Of a stretch of 64,000 bases of DNA, positions 8,663 through 17,549 are shown piece after piece. Source of the DNA: Streptomyces termitum (GTDB lineage: Bacteria > Actinomycetota > Actinomycetes > Streptomycetales > Streptomycetaceae). How positions within the stretch are numbered: position 1 is the stretch's first letter; every line of letters begins with the position of its first letter. A program made the translations under genes and the position numbers. The stretch lies in the NCBI RefSeq assembly GCF_014650175.1, contig NZ_BMUL01000002.1:563150-627149 (forward strand), read 5' to 3'. The notes under the pieces were generated by a model. That model saw nothing but the letters and a program-made list of their open reading frames with translations, was not told the origin of the DNA and did not search any database.

Positions 8663-10111
8663 GTGAGGCCCATGAGGAGCCGGAAGTGGTCGCGGGCGGT
8701 GCTGGGGACCGGGGTCGGGGCGGTGCTCGCGGCGGGGGCGCTGGTGTGGCTGCCGGGGCTGGTGGGCGGGGACGGCCGGGACCGGCCGCCGGGGCCGGTG
8801 GAGCGGGCGGCGGCCGCGGCGCGCGCGGGGGCTCCGGCGGCGCTGCCGGACCTGGTCGCGCTGATCGGGGACCGGGAGGCGTGGCTGCGCGGGCATCCGG
8901 ACGACGCGCCCGCGTGGGCGGAGCTGGGCGCGGCCTACACGGAGCGGGCGGTGCGGACCGGGGCCGTACCGGATCTCGCGCGGGCCGGGGCGGCGCTGGA
9001 CCGGTCGCTGGCCGTGCTCCCGGCGGACCGGGGGAACCTGGACGCCCGGCTGGGGCTCGGGGCGCTGGCGGGGGCGCGCGGCGACTGGAAGGCCGCGAAG
9101 GCGTGGGGCGAAGGGGTCAGGAAGGCCGATCCCAAGCGCTGGGCGGCGTACCCGCTCCTCATCGACGCCTATGACGGGCTCGGGGAGTATCCGGCGGCCC
9201 GGAAGGCGATGGAGTCGCTGGAGGAGCTGCGCGGCGGGGCGGTGGTGCGGGGCCGGGCGGCGCAGGTGTACCGGGACCGGGGCTGGCGGGAGGACGCGGA
9301 CGCGACGGCGCTGGACGCGGCGGCGCTGGCGGCCACGGACGCGGAGGGGGCGGCGGCGTACGCCCGGCTGGGGCGGTTCGCGTGGGAGCGGGGCGAGCCG
9401 GCCGAGGCGCTGGAGCGGTACGGGGCGGCGCTGCGGCTCGTACCGGAGCACGGGCCCGCGCTGGCGGGCCGGGCGCGGGCGCTGGCCGCCCTGGGCCGGA
9501 CCGGCGAGGCGGCGGCACAGTGGCGGGCGGCGCTGGCCCGGCAGCCGCTGCCGGAGTACGTCCTGGAGTCCGGGGAGCTGGCCGAGTCGCTGGGCCTGGA
9601 CGGGGACGCGCGGGCGGCGTACGGGCGGCTGCGGGCGGGGAGTTGGGCCTCGCCGGCGGACGAGGTGGCGCGGGGGCTGCTGGAGGCGGACCACGGTGAT
9701 CCGGCGGTGGCGGTGGCGCGGCTGCGGGCCGCGTGGGAGCGGGGCCGCCGCTCGGTGGCGGTGGCGGACGCGCTGGGCTGGGCGCTGCACCGGTCGGGGG
9801 CGTCCCGGGAGGCGCTGGGGTATGCGCGGCGGGCCGTCGAGGAGGGGCCGCGCAGTGCCCCGTTCACGTACCACCTGGGTGAGGTGGAGCGGGCGCTGGG
9901 CCGGACGGGTCCGGCGCGCCGGCACCTGGCCGAGGCGCTGCGGATCCATCCGTCCTTCTCGCCGCTGCACGCGCCGCGCGCGCGGGAGGCGCTGGAGGCG
10001 CTGGGCGAACCGGCGGTGACGGCCGACGCGCTGCCGAAGGACGCGCTGCCCGGGGACGTACCGCCGGAGCGGTCGTCCGCACGCGGGTCCGGGGCGGGGA
10101 AGCGGACGTGA
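8663..10111 (+). CDS. Membrane-anchored or secreted tetratricopeptide-repeat protein
   Basis: A 482-residue protein. After a short basic stretch (RSRKWSR) there is one hydrophobic segment (AVLGTGVGAVLAAGALVWLPGLV), a signal anchor or signal peptide. The rest is Ala/Leu/Arg-rich helical repeats of about 34 residues with TPR spacing, e.g. AWAELGAAYTERAVRTGAVPDLARAGAALDRSLAVLPADRGNLDARLGLGAL and later YAARKAMESLEEL-type units. TPR arrays bind protein partners; which ones is unknown. GTG 8663 or ATG 8672 could start it. It ends at a strong bidirectional hairpin shared with hppD. Confidence 0.8.
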   Translation: MRPMRSRKWSRAVLGTGVGAVLAAGALVWLPGLVGGDGRDRPPGPVERAAAAARAGAPAALPDLVALIGDREAWLRGHPDDAPAWAELGAAYTERAVRTGAVPDLARAGAALDRSLAVLPADRGNLDARLGLGALAGARGDWKAAKAWGEGVRKADPKRWAAYPLLIDAYDGLGEYPAARKAMESLEELRGGAVVRGRAAQVYRDRGWREDADATALDAAALAATDAEGAAAYARLGRFAWERGEPAEALERYGAALRLVPEHGPALAGRARALAALGRTGEAAAQWRAALARQPLPEYVLESGELAESLGLDGDARAAYGRLRAGSWASPADEVARGLLEADHGDPAVAVARLRAAWERGRRSVAVADALGWALHRSGASREALGYARRAVEEGPRSAPFTYHLGEVERALGRTGPARRHLAEALRIHPSFSPLHAPRAREALEALGEPAVTADALPKDALPGDVPPERSSARGSGAGKRT

Positions 10112-10159
10112 GCGCGCGCGTCCGGGACGGGCCCCGTGCCCCGCCCCGGACGCGCGCGC
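10112..10159. terminator. Bidirectional terminator between the TPR gene and hppD
   Basis: Arms 10112-10131 and 10140-10159 pair over 20 bp with one mismatch around an 8-base loop, located between two convergent genes. Confidence 0.8.
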
Positions 10160-10179
10160 CGGTCTTCGCGCGGGTGCGG

Positions 10180-11446
<1,267 letters not shown>

Positions 11447-11923
11447 GTGGCGATCGATCATTTGGACGGGCGCCTGATCGTGCTCCTCGCGCGCGAGCCG
11501 CGGATAGGGGTCCTGGAGGCGTCCCGGCGGCTGGGGGTGGCCCGGGGCACCGTGCAGGCGCGGCTCGACCGGCTCCAGGCGAGCGGGGTGATCCGGGGGT
11601 TCGGGCCGCAGGTGGACCCGGCGGCGCTGGGCTATCCGGTGACGGCGTTCGCGACGCTGGAGATCAAGCAGGGGCAGGGCGCGGACGTGCGGGAGCACCT
11701 GGCGACCGTGCCGGAGGTGCTGGAGCTGCACACCACCACGGGCCACGGCGACATGCTGTGCCGGCTGGTGGCGCGGTCGAACGCGGACCTCCAGCGGGTG
11801 ATCGACAAGGTGGTGGCGTTCGAGGGGATCGTGCGGGCGTCGACGGCGATCGTGATGGAGAACGCGGTGCCGCTGCGGATCATCCCGCTGGTCGAACAGG
11901 CGGCGAGCGGGGAGCCGTTGTAG
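11447..11923 (+). CDS. Lrp/AsnC-family transcriptional regulator
   Basis: A 158-residue regulator. GTG 11447 is chosen because GGGAGG precedes it by 6 bases and the protein then begins VAIDHLDGRLIVLLAREPRIG, the usual AsnC-type helix-turn-helix start. The HTH continues with EASRRLGVARGTVQARLDRLQASGVIRGF. The C-terminal RAM ligand domain contains GYPVTAFATLEIKQGQ and TTTGHGDMLCRLVARSNADLQRVID. Lrp/AsnC proteins form dimers and octamers and respond to amino acids. Its divergent position points to control of hppD and of itself. Confidence 0.92.
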   Translation: MAIDHLDGRLIVLLAREPRIGVLEASRRLGVARGTVQARLDRLQASGVIRGFGPQVDPAALGYPVTAFATLEIKQGQGADVREHLATVPEVLELHTTTGHGDMLCRLVARSNADLQRVIDKVVAFEGIVRASTAIVMENAVPLRIIPLVEQAASGEPL

Positions 11924-11951
11924 CCGTCGCCGGACCGGCGGGGCGCCCGGC

Positions 11952-12007
11952 AGGTGTGCAAAGAAGACGTTGCAAAGAAACCCTTGCAACGTCTTCTTTG
12001 CACACCT
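11952..12007 (+). promoter_or_regulatory. 24-bp perfect inverted repeat (operator/promoter of the ArsR operon)
   Basis: Arms 11952-11975 and 11984-12007 are exact reverse complements, with an 8-base spacer (AGAAACCC). The right arm contains TTGCAA (11984-11989), and 17 bases further lies TACTCT (12007-12012). This pair is a plausible -35/-10 that would put the start of transcription almost on the ATG at 12019. The palindrome would then overlap the promoter, as expected for autorepression by an ArsR protein. In RNA it would form a very stable hairpin. It also contains a direct repeat, TGCAAAGAA, at 11958 and 11971. Confidence 0.7.
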
Positions 12008-12018
12008 ACTCTCGGAGC

Positions 12019-12618
12019 ATGCCCGAGCCCGAGAAGGCCGCGAAGGCCACCCCGAAGCACGACACCCGGGTGCTCGACCCGCGCTCCCTGCGCGGTCTCG
12101 CCCACCCCCTCCGCATGCGGCTCCTCCGCGCCCTGCGCCACTACGGGCCGGCCACCGCCTCCGGGCTCGCCGAACGCCTCGGCGAGTCCAGCGGCGCCAC
12201 CAGCTACCACCTGCGCCAGCTCGCCGCGCACGGCTTCGTCGAGGACGACCCGAGCCTCGGCAAGGGGCGCGAGCGCTGGTGGCGGGCCGCCCAGCAGGGC
12301 GTGCGCTGGGACGAGTCGCTGGACCGGAACTCCGACCCCGAGGTGCGCGGCGCCGCCGACCTCCTCCTGCACGAGAACGCCTCCCACCACACCCAGGAGC
12401 TGGCGACCTGGATCGCCACCCGCCACGAATGGCCCGCCTGGGTCGGCGCCTCGGACATGAGCGACTTCACCCTGCGGCTGCCGCCGTCCGCCGTGCGCGA
12501 GCTCGGCGAGCGGATGCACGCGCTGATCGACGAGTACCGGAACGTGCCCGAGGCCGGGGCTCCGGACGCCGCGCGCGTACGGCTCCACCTGCACACGTTC
12601 CCCCAGCACGAGGACTGA
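12019..12618 (+). CDS. ArsR-type winged-helix transcriptional regulator
   Basis: A 199-residue regulator. The DNA-binding part is RSLRGLAHPLRMRLLRALRHYGPATASGLAERLGESSGATSYHLRQLAAHGFVED (about residues 20-75), a classic ArsR HTH, followed by the wing GKGRERWWRAAQQG. The C-terminal half is helical and ends in HLHTFPQHED. No Cys metal site is present, so it is probably a non-metal sensor. The ATG has only GGAG one base away, consistent with a leaderless transcript from the overlapping promoter. It heads a likely operon with a small protein and an MFS exporter, so the signal may be the exported compound. Confidence 0.9.
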   Translation: MPEPEKAAKATPKHDTRVLDPRSLRGLAHPLRMRLLRALRHYGPATASGLAERLGESSGATSYHLRQLAAHGFVEDDPSLGKGRERWWRAAQQGVRWDESLDRNSDPEVRGAADLLLHENASHHTQELATWIATRHEWPAWVGASDMSDFTLRLPPSAVRELGERMHALIDEYRNVPEAGAPDAARVRLHLHTFPQHED

Positions 12619-12688
12619 GCCCGCGCCTCCGCCGCGCGGAGGCCCGCGCCCGTACCGCCGCCACCTCCACGGAAGGGACCACGAGACC

Positions 12689-12862
12689 ATGCACCCCGAC
12701 ATCCACCTCCTGCTGCACCGGACGACCGCCGCCGAAGCCCACCGGAAGGCCGCCGCACGGGTGCGGACGGCCCCGCTCCGGGAGCGGGTCGGACGGCGGC
12801 TCGTCGTCTGGGGAACCCGCCTGTCCGGCCCGACCGACCTCGCGGTCGCCCTCGCCGCGTGA
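12689..12862 (+). CDS. Small Arg-rich protein (57 aa) before the MFS gene
   Basis: It begins MHPDIHLLLHRTTAAEAHRKAA, is rich in Arg/Ala and ends PTDLAVALAA. GGAAGGG lies about 12 bases before the ATG. Its TGA overlaps the GTG of the MFS gene by 4 bases, which supports translation and coupling. No known family. It may serve mainly to couple translation into the exporter, or be a small accessory peptide. Confidence 0.6.
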   Translation: MHPDIHLLLHRTTAAEAHRKAAARVRTAPLRERVGRRLVVWGTRLSGPTDLAVALAA

Positions 12863-14247
12863 ACGCCCCGGGGGGAAAGACCGTCGCGGGGGAAGGCGCG
12901 GCAGGGGGAAAGACCATCGCGGAAGAAGGCACGGCGGGGGCCGACAAGAAGCCCCTGTTCACCGTCCTGACCGCCAACGCCGTCTCCATAGCGGGCAATT
13001 CGCTCACCCTGATCGGCGTTCCCTGGTTCGCCCTGGAGACCACCGGATCGCCCGGCAAGGCCGGCTTCGTCGCCTTCTGCGCCGCCCTGCCGGTCGTCCT
13101 CTCCGCCATCGCGGGCGGCCCCGTCGTCGACCGGATCGGCCGCCGCCGGGTCAGCATCGCCTCCGACCTGGTCTGCGGGCTCGCCCTCGCCGCGATCCCG
13201 CTGCTGCACCACGCCGGGCTGCTCTCGTACGGGCTGCTCTGCGCGCTGATGGCGGTCAACGGCCTCTTCCACGCCCCCGGCGAGACCGCCCGGCACGTCC
13301 TCGTGCCGGACCTCGCCGCGCGGGCCGGGACCTCGCTGACCCGGGCCGCGAGCCTGTACGACGCGGTCTCGCGCGGGGCCCGGATGGGCGGCGCGGCCTT
13401 CGGCGGCGTCCTCGTCGCACTGGTCGGCGCCGACACCGTGCTCTACGTCGACGCCGCCACCTTCGCCGTCTCCGCCGCGCTCGTCACCGCCGGGCTGCGC
13501 GGGATCGCCACCGCCGAGCCGCACCGCGACGGCCCGCCGCTCTCCGCCGCGCGCTACCGCGCCGACCTGCGCGAGGGATACGCCTACCTGTTCCGGGACC
13601 GGCTGATGCTCGGCATCATGCTGATGGTCATGCTCACCAACGGCCTGTCGCTGAGCTGGAGTTCGGTGCTGCTGCCGCTGCACGCCCGGGAGCACCTGGG
13701 CGGCCCGGCCGCCCAGGGCCTGCTGGTCGCCGTCTTCGCCGGCTGCGCGCTGGGCGGGGCGCTGCTCTACGGGGCGGTCGGCCACCGCTTCCCGCGCCGG
13801 GGCGTCTTCACCGCCGGGTTCCTCGTCACCGGGGCGCCGATGTTCCTCGTGGCGGCGGCGACCGGGACGGCGGCCCCGCTCCTGCTGACGGCCGTGGTCT
13901 CGGGCCTCGGCGCCGGGGTGCTCAACCCGATCCTGACGACGGTGATGTACGAGCGGGTGCCCGAGGAGCTGCGCAGCCGGGTCGCCGGCGCGAGCACCGC
14001 CGGAGTCCTGATGGCGACCCCGCTGGGCGGCCTGGTCACGGGCCTGCTCGTCGAGCGGGCCGGGCTGACCGCGACCCTGCTGACCGTCGGCGGCCTCTAC
14101 TTCCTGGTCACGCTCGCCCCGGCCGTCTTCCCCGCCTGGCGCGGCCTGGACGCCCCCGCCGCTCCGGACGGGACGGGGCCTAGCAGGACGGGACCTGCGA
14201 CGCCCGCCCCTGCTCCAGCGCCCGCAGGGAGCCCACCGCGTCGCTGA
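12859..14247 (+). CDS. MFS exporter
   Basis: A 462-residue major facilitator. After a Gly/Lys-rich cytoplasmic start there are about twelve hydrophobic segments (e.g. LFTVLTANAVSIAGNSLTLIGVPWFAL). The loop 2-3 motif GGPVVDRIGRRRVSIASDLVCG matches MFS motif A in the form seen in the MFS_3/enterobactin-exporter-like group. The second half repeats the fold (GCALGGALLYGAVGHRFPRRGVF). It overlaps the upstream small gene by 4 bases and is in the ArsR operon, so the pump is likely induced by its substrate. Its last 68 bases overlap the convergent Lon-like gene. Confidence 0.88.
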   Translation: MNAPGGKTVAGEGAAGGKTIAEEGTAGADKKPLFTVLTANAVSIAGNSLTLIGVPWFALETTGSPGKAGFVAFCAALPVVLSAIAGGPVVDRIGRRRVSIASDLVCGLALAAIPLLHHAGLLSYGLLCALMAVNGLFHAPGETARHVLVPDLAARAGTSLTRAASLYDAVSRGARMGGAAFGGVLVALVGADTVLYVDAATFAVSAALVTAGLRGIATAEPHRDGPPLSAARYRADLREGYAYLFRDRLMLGIMLMVMLTNGLSLSWSSVLLPLHAREHLGGPAAQGLLVAVFAGCALGGALLYGAVGHRFPRRGVFTAGFLVTGAPMFLVAAATGTAAPLLLTAVVSGLGAGVLNPILTTVMYERVPEELRSRVAGASTAGVLMATPLGGLVTGLLVERAGLTATLLTVGGLYFLVTLAPAVFPAWRGLDAPAAPDGTGPSRTGPATPAPAPAPAGSPPRR

Positions 14248-14983
14248 GGGTGGCGACGGGCACCAGCCTCAGCTCCTTCGGCCGCTCGGCCAGCGCGTCG
14301 GAGCACTCGTCCTTCGGCACCAGGAAGACGGTCGCCCCGTCGCGCGCGGCGGCCTGCGTCTTGAGCGCGACCCCGCCGACCGCCCCGACCGTCCCGTCCG
14401 GCGCGATCGTGCCCGTACCGGCGATCGTCCGGCCGCCGGTCAGGTCGCCGCCGTCACCGTCGCCGTCGAGCTTGTCGACGATGCCGAGGGCGAACATCAG
14501 GCCCGCGCTGGGACCGCCCACGTCGGCGAGGTGCAGCTCCACCTTCACCTGCTCCGGGTCCTTCTTCAGGAAGCCGAGGGCGGCGAGGGTCGCGTCGTCC
14601 TGGGACTCCTTCATCTGGCCCAGGTTGCGCTGCTCGATCTCGGCGTCCGACTTCCCCGGCGGGTAGACGTTGGCGTACGGGAGCACCGCCCGGTCCGTGC
14701 GGAACCAGGCGTCGGCCACGTCCGCGAGGTCCACGTCCGTGCCCGGACCGGTGGCGAGGATGGTCGTCATCCGCAGCCGGCCGGTGGTGGGGCGGACCGG
14801 GGCGCCGGTGATCGTGATGACCTCCCGCCCCTTGTCCTTCCCGAGGACGTCGGCGGTGATGCCGGGCTGGGCGAGGGCGAACGGCAGCGGCGCGAGCCCG
14901 GCCACCGCGAACAGCGCGACGACGGGCACGGCACACGCCGCCAGCACGCGGGACCGGGGCATCCGGGAGAGACGGGAGAGCAC
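14180..14983 (-). CDS. Secreted or membrane-tethered Lon-like serine protease
   Basis: A 267-residue protein starting at GTG 14983, with a basic N terminus and a hydrophobic segment (VLAACAVPVVALFAVAGLAPLPFALA) acting as signal or anchor. The C-terminal S16 (Lon) catalytic domain has the Ser in GGPSAGLMFALGIVDKL and the Lys in GTVGAVGGVALKTQAA, so the Ser-Lys dyad is intact. Family relatives (YlbL type) usually have a PDZ domain between anchor and protease and are ~340 aa; no PDZ is obvious here. It starts 9 bases after the hydrolase gene, suggesting one operon. A role in processing exported proteins is inferred. Confidence 0.87.
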   Translation of the reverse strand: MLSRLSRMPRSRVLAACAVPVVALFAVAGLAPLPFALAQPGITADVLGKDKGREVITITGAPVRPTTGRLRMTTILATGPGTDVDLADVADAWFRTDRAVLPYANVYPPGKSDAEIEQRNLGQMKESQDDATLAALGFLKKDPEQVKVELHLADVGGPSAGLMFALGIVDKLDGDGDGGDLTGGRTIAGTGTIAPDGTVGAVGGVALKTQAAARDGATVFLVPKDECSDALAERPKELRLVPVATLSDAVGSLRALEQGRASQVPSC

Positions 14984-14992
14984 GCGTCCAAT

Positions 14993-16147
14993 CTACTGGG
15001 CGGGCCCCGGGCGCCGGGCGGGACCCGTGGGGAGCGCGGCGAGGAAGTCCCGCAGTCCGCGCCCGACGGCGGCGGCGGTGGCCGCCGCGTCGCCGGGGCC
15101 GACGAGCCCGTCCCGGACCGCGCCGGTGACCAGCCCGGCCGCGTGCAGCTGCGGCACGACGGCCGCGTGGTCGGTGAAGACCCAGTGGTTCGCGGCCCGG
15201 AGGGTACGGCGCCGGGCCCGCAGCCCCGCCCAGGAGCGCTCGATCCGCTCCGCCCCCTCGAAGCCGTCCGTACGCATCAGGAGCAGCGGCCGGCGGCCGG
15301 GCCAGGGCTCCAGGTCGAGGTACCCCTCCAGATTCGCGACGGCCCTGACGCGGGGGTCGCGGGCGGCGAGCAGCGCGGCGGCGGTGCCGCCCGCCGAGTG
15401 GCCGCAGGCCAGGACCCGGGCCGGATCCGGCACCAGACCGGGCGGCAGCGCCCCCGGCCGGTCCAGGACGAGCCTCAGGTCCGCGACCCGGGTCTCCACC
15501 ATGGTCCGGAACGTCGCCGGGTCCGGCGGCCCGTACAGCACCGTCTCGCGGACCGTACCGTCCGGCAGCTCCACCTGGCTCGCCTCGCCCGGATGGTCGA
15601 CGAGGACGACGACCGCGCCGTGGCTCGCCAGATCGGCGGCGAGCCCGGTGCCGAGGGTGCGGGCGTCGCCGCCGCCCGGCGTGTACAGCACGACCGGGCG
15701 GCGGCCCGGCAGCGGCGGCGCGCCCGCGTGCGCGTGGGTCAGCGCCCCGCCCCAGTCGACCCCGGCCGCGGGCAGCCCCCGCACCGGGAACGCCAGCTCC
15801 GCGAAGACCCGCGCCTCCCCCGGGGTGAGCTGGGGCACCCGGCGGAAACCCCGCACGCTGCGGGCCGGGTACACCACGTCGACGACGACCTGACGGAGCC
15901 CGAGCGCCGGATCCCACGGATCGGTCCGCGACGGATCGGTGAACGCGCGGCGGACCGTCCCCACCGGATACGGCCCGGTCGGCGCGGGCAGCACGGGCAC
16001 GAACCCATCGGGGGCCCCGGCCGGGGCCGGGGGAACGGGGGCCGTCTCCGAGGCCGAGGCCGGGGAAGCGGCGAGGGCCGTGGAAACGGTGCCGAGCAGG
16101 GCGGCTTTGGCGAGGGTGCGGCGGGAGAACGTGTTCATGCCGTGCAT
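14993..16147 (-). CDS. Exported alpha/beta hydrolase (PAF-acetylhydrolase/lipase-like)
   Basis: A ~384-residue hydrolase. The N terminus MHGMNTFSRRTLAKAALLGTVSTALAASPASA has a twin-arginine-like SRRTLAK followed by a hydrophobic stretch and an Ala-x-Ala site, so Tat export is likely. The nucleophile elbow is LACGHSAGGTAAALLAARDP (GxSxG), and the oxyanion segment is VVLYTPGGGDA. HAAVVPQLHAAG is a candidate for the catalytic His region. ATG 16138 (three codons later) is an alternative start. It probably leads the two-gene unit with the Lon-like protease. Substrate unknown. Confidence 0.85.
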   Translation of the reverse strand: MHGMNTFSRRTLAKAALLGTVSTALAASPASASETAPVPPAPAGAPDGFVPVLPAPTGPYPVGTVRRAFTDPSRTDPWDPALGLRQVVVDVVYPARSVRGFRRVPQLTPGEARVFAELAFPVRGLPAAGVDWGGALTHAHAGAPPLPGRRPVVLYTPGGGDARTLGTGLAADLASHGAVVVLVDHPGEASQVELPDGTVRETVLYGPPDPATFRTMVETRVADLRLVLDRPGALPPGLVPDPARVLACGHSAGGTAAALLAARDPRVRAVANLEGYLDLEPWPGRRPLLLMRTDGFEGAERIERSWAGLRARRRTLRAANHWVFTDHAAVVPQLHAAGLVTGAVRDGLVGPGDAAATAAAVGRGLRDFLAALPTGPARRPGPAQ

Positions 16148-16199
16148 GCTGGCCCTGGCGCCTGGTCCACCCCGAGCCTTTCGGCGAGACCTGAAAGGG

Positions 16200-16345
16200 T
16201 CGCGTTGTGGGGGGGAGGGGTTCGGGTTCGGCGGCGGGTTTGGGCTCGGGGGCGGGCCCGGGTTCGGGGGCGGGCTCGGGCCCGGGTTCAGGTTCGGGTT
16301 CGGGTTCGGGTTCGGCGGCGGATTCGGGTTCGGCGGGTGGTGGGC
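16200..16345. repeat. Degenerate GGTTCG hexamer tract in a divergent promoter region
   Basis: The 238-bp gap between the hydrolase and the winged-helix regulator is dominated by imperfect tandem GGTTCG/GGCTCG units, with exact runs near 16290-16315. Both genes must place their promoters in or beside it. No conventional -10 element was seen. Confidence 0.7.
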
Positions 16346-16385
16346 CGGTGCCGGGAGGCGGTGCGGTGGGAGGGCGGGGGGCGTC

Positions 16386-17333
16386 ATGCGGATCCACTTC
16401 GCGGCGGAGGACTGGACGCGGCTGCGGTACGCGCCCCGGCCCTCGCCCCTGCCCGAGCTGCACGCGGCACTGCTGATGCTGGGCGCCCCGCACGAGACCG
16501 CGCTGTTCGGGCGGTGGCGGTCGCGGCTGCTGCGGGCCCTGCCCCCGGCGGCGGAACCGCTGGCGGACCTGGTGCCGGGCGGGTCCCCGCCCGCCTTCCT
16601 GGACGTCCTCGGCGAGACCCGGCAGGAGGGCTTCGAGGCGGTCCGGGCGACCCCGCGGGACCGCGTTCGGTCCGAACTGGAGCGGGTGTACGCGGGCCGG
16701 GGCCTCGCCCCCGCGTGGATCCGGGACCTGCACGCGGGCCGGGCCGACGCCTGGCGCACCCTCGCACGGGCCCAGGCGGCGGCGCACGGCGCGGTCCTCG
16801 CGCCGGTCTGGGAACAGGTGCGGGACCTCCACCGGGCGGAGTTCGCCCGGCACGCGGTCGTCCTCGCCCAGGACGGCCCGGCGGCGGCCCTGACCGCCCT
16901 GGTGCCGGGCTCGCGGCTGCGGGACGGGGTGTGGGAGGTGCCGGGCGCCGCCGGAGAGGTACGGCTCGGGGGCCGGGGCCTGGTCCTGCTGCCGACCTTC
17001 CACTGGCGGGGCGGCCCGCTGGTCCAGGACCTCCCGGGACGCGAGGTCGTCCTCGCCTGTCCCGCGGGCCCCGGCCTCCCCCTCGTACCGGAAGCCGCCG
17101 ACGATCCCGGCGGCGCCCTGGCCGGCGTCCTGGGCCCCACCCGGGCCGCCCTGCTGCGCGCCCTGGCCGAACCCCGTACCACCACCGGCCTCGCCCGCGT
17201 CCTCGACGTCTCCCCCGCCACCGTCTCGGGCCACACGTCGGCCCTGCGCGCGGCGGGCCTCCTGACCACCGAACGCGCGGGCCGCGCGGTCCGCCACCGT
17301 CTGACGCCGATGGCGGAACTGCTGCTGCGCTAG
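16386..17333 (+). CDS. ArsR-like winged-helix regulator with large N-terminal domain
   Basis: A 315-residue regulator of a layout common in Streptomyces. Residues 1-~240 form a domain of unknown function (begins MRIHFAAEDWTRLRYAPRPSPLPELHAALLML). The C-terminal ~75 residues are the ArsR HTH: LGPTRAALLRALAEPRTTTGLARVLDVSPATVSGHTSALRAAGLLTTERAGRAVRHRLTPMAELLL. The N-terminal domain probably binds a ligand. It is divergent from the exported hydrolase, which is its most likely target together with itself. The 21-bp tandem array starts immediately after its stop codon. Confidence 0.88.
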   Translation: MRIHFAAEDWTRLRYAPRPSPLPELHAALLMLGAPHETALFGRWRSRLLRALPPAAEPLADLVPGGSPPAFLDVLGETRQEGFEAVRATPRDRVRSELERVYAGRGLAPAWIRDLHAGRADAWRTLARAQAAAHGAVLAPVWEQVRDLHRAEFARHAVVLAQDGPAAALTALVPGSRLRDGVWEVPGAAGEVRLGGRGLVLLPTFHWRGGPLVQDLPGREVVLACPAGPGLPLVPEAADDPGGALAGVLGPTRAALLRALAEPRTTTGLARVLDVSPATVSGHTSALRAAGLLTTERAGRAVRHRLTPMAELLLR

Positions 17334-17337
17334 CGGA

Positions 17338-17473
17338 TCCGGGATCCCGGATCCAGAAGATTGGATCCAAGATCCCAGAGATTGGATCCAGGATCCCAGA
17401 GATTGGATCCAAGATCCCGGAGATTGGATCCAAGATCCCGGAGATTGGATCCAGGAGATTGGATCCAGGATCC
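17338..17473. repeat. 21-bp tandem repeat array built on GGATCC
   Basis: The element GATTGGATCC recurs at 17359, 17380, 17401, 17422 and 17443, exactly 21 bases apart, then once more after 14 bases (17457). Each unit also carries AAGATCCC or AGGATCCC. Units differ at one or two positions. 21 bases equal two helical turns and seven codons. A 14-base core, TGGATCCAGGATCC, at 17383 and 17460 recurs exactly inside the MFS gene at 21665-21678. Confidence 0.92.
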
Positions 17474-17480
17474 GAAAACG

Positions 17481-17518
17481 CCGGAGGGACGCCCGTGGCG
17501 ACTCGGGCGTCCCTCCGG
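17481..17518 (-). terminator. Terminator after the IclR gene
   Basis: Perfect 15-bp stem (17481-17495 with 17504-17518) and 8-base loop. On the minus strand it is followed by CGTTTTC, the expected U-run. Confidence 0.85.
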
Positions 17519-17549
17519 ACGACAGGATCGCGGGCCCGGCCCGCGGCGT

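Noticed and set aside
17334-17480. Peptide repeat (about seven residues per unit) encoded by the 21-bp array
   Set aside because: All frames are open simply because 21 is a multiple of 3 and the unit has no stop. There is no start codon with a ribosome site, so it is treated as non-coding repeat.
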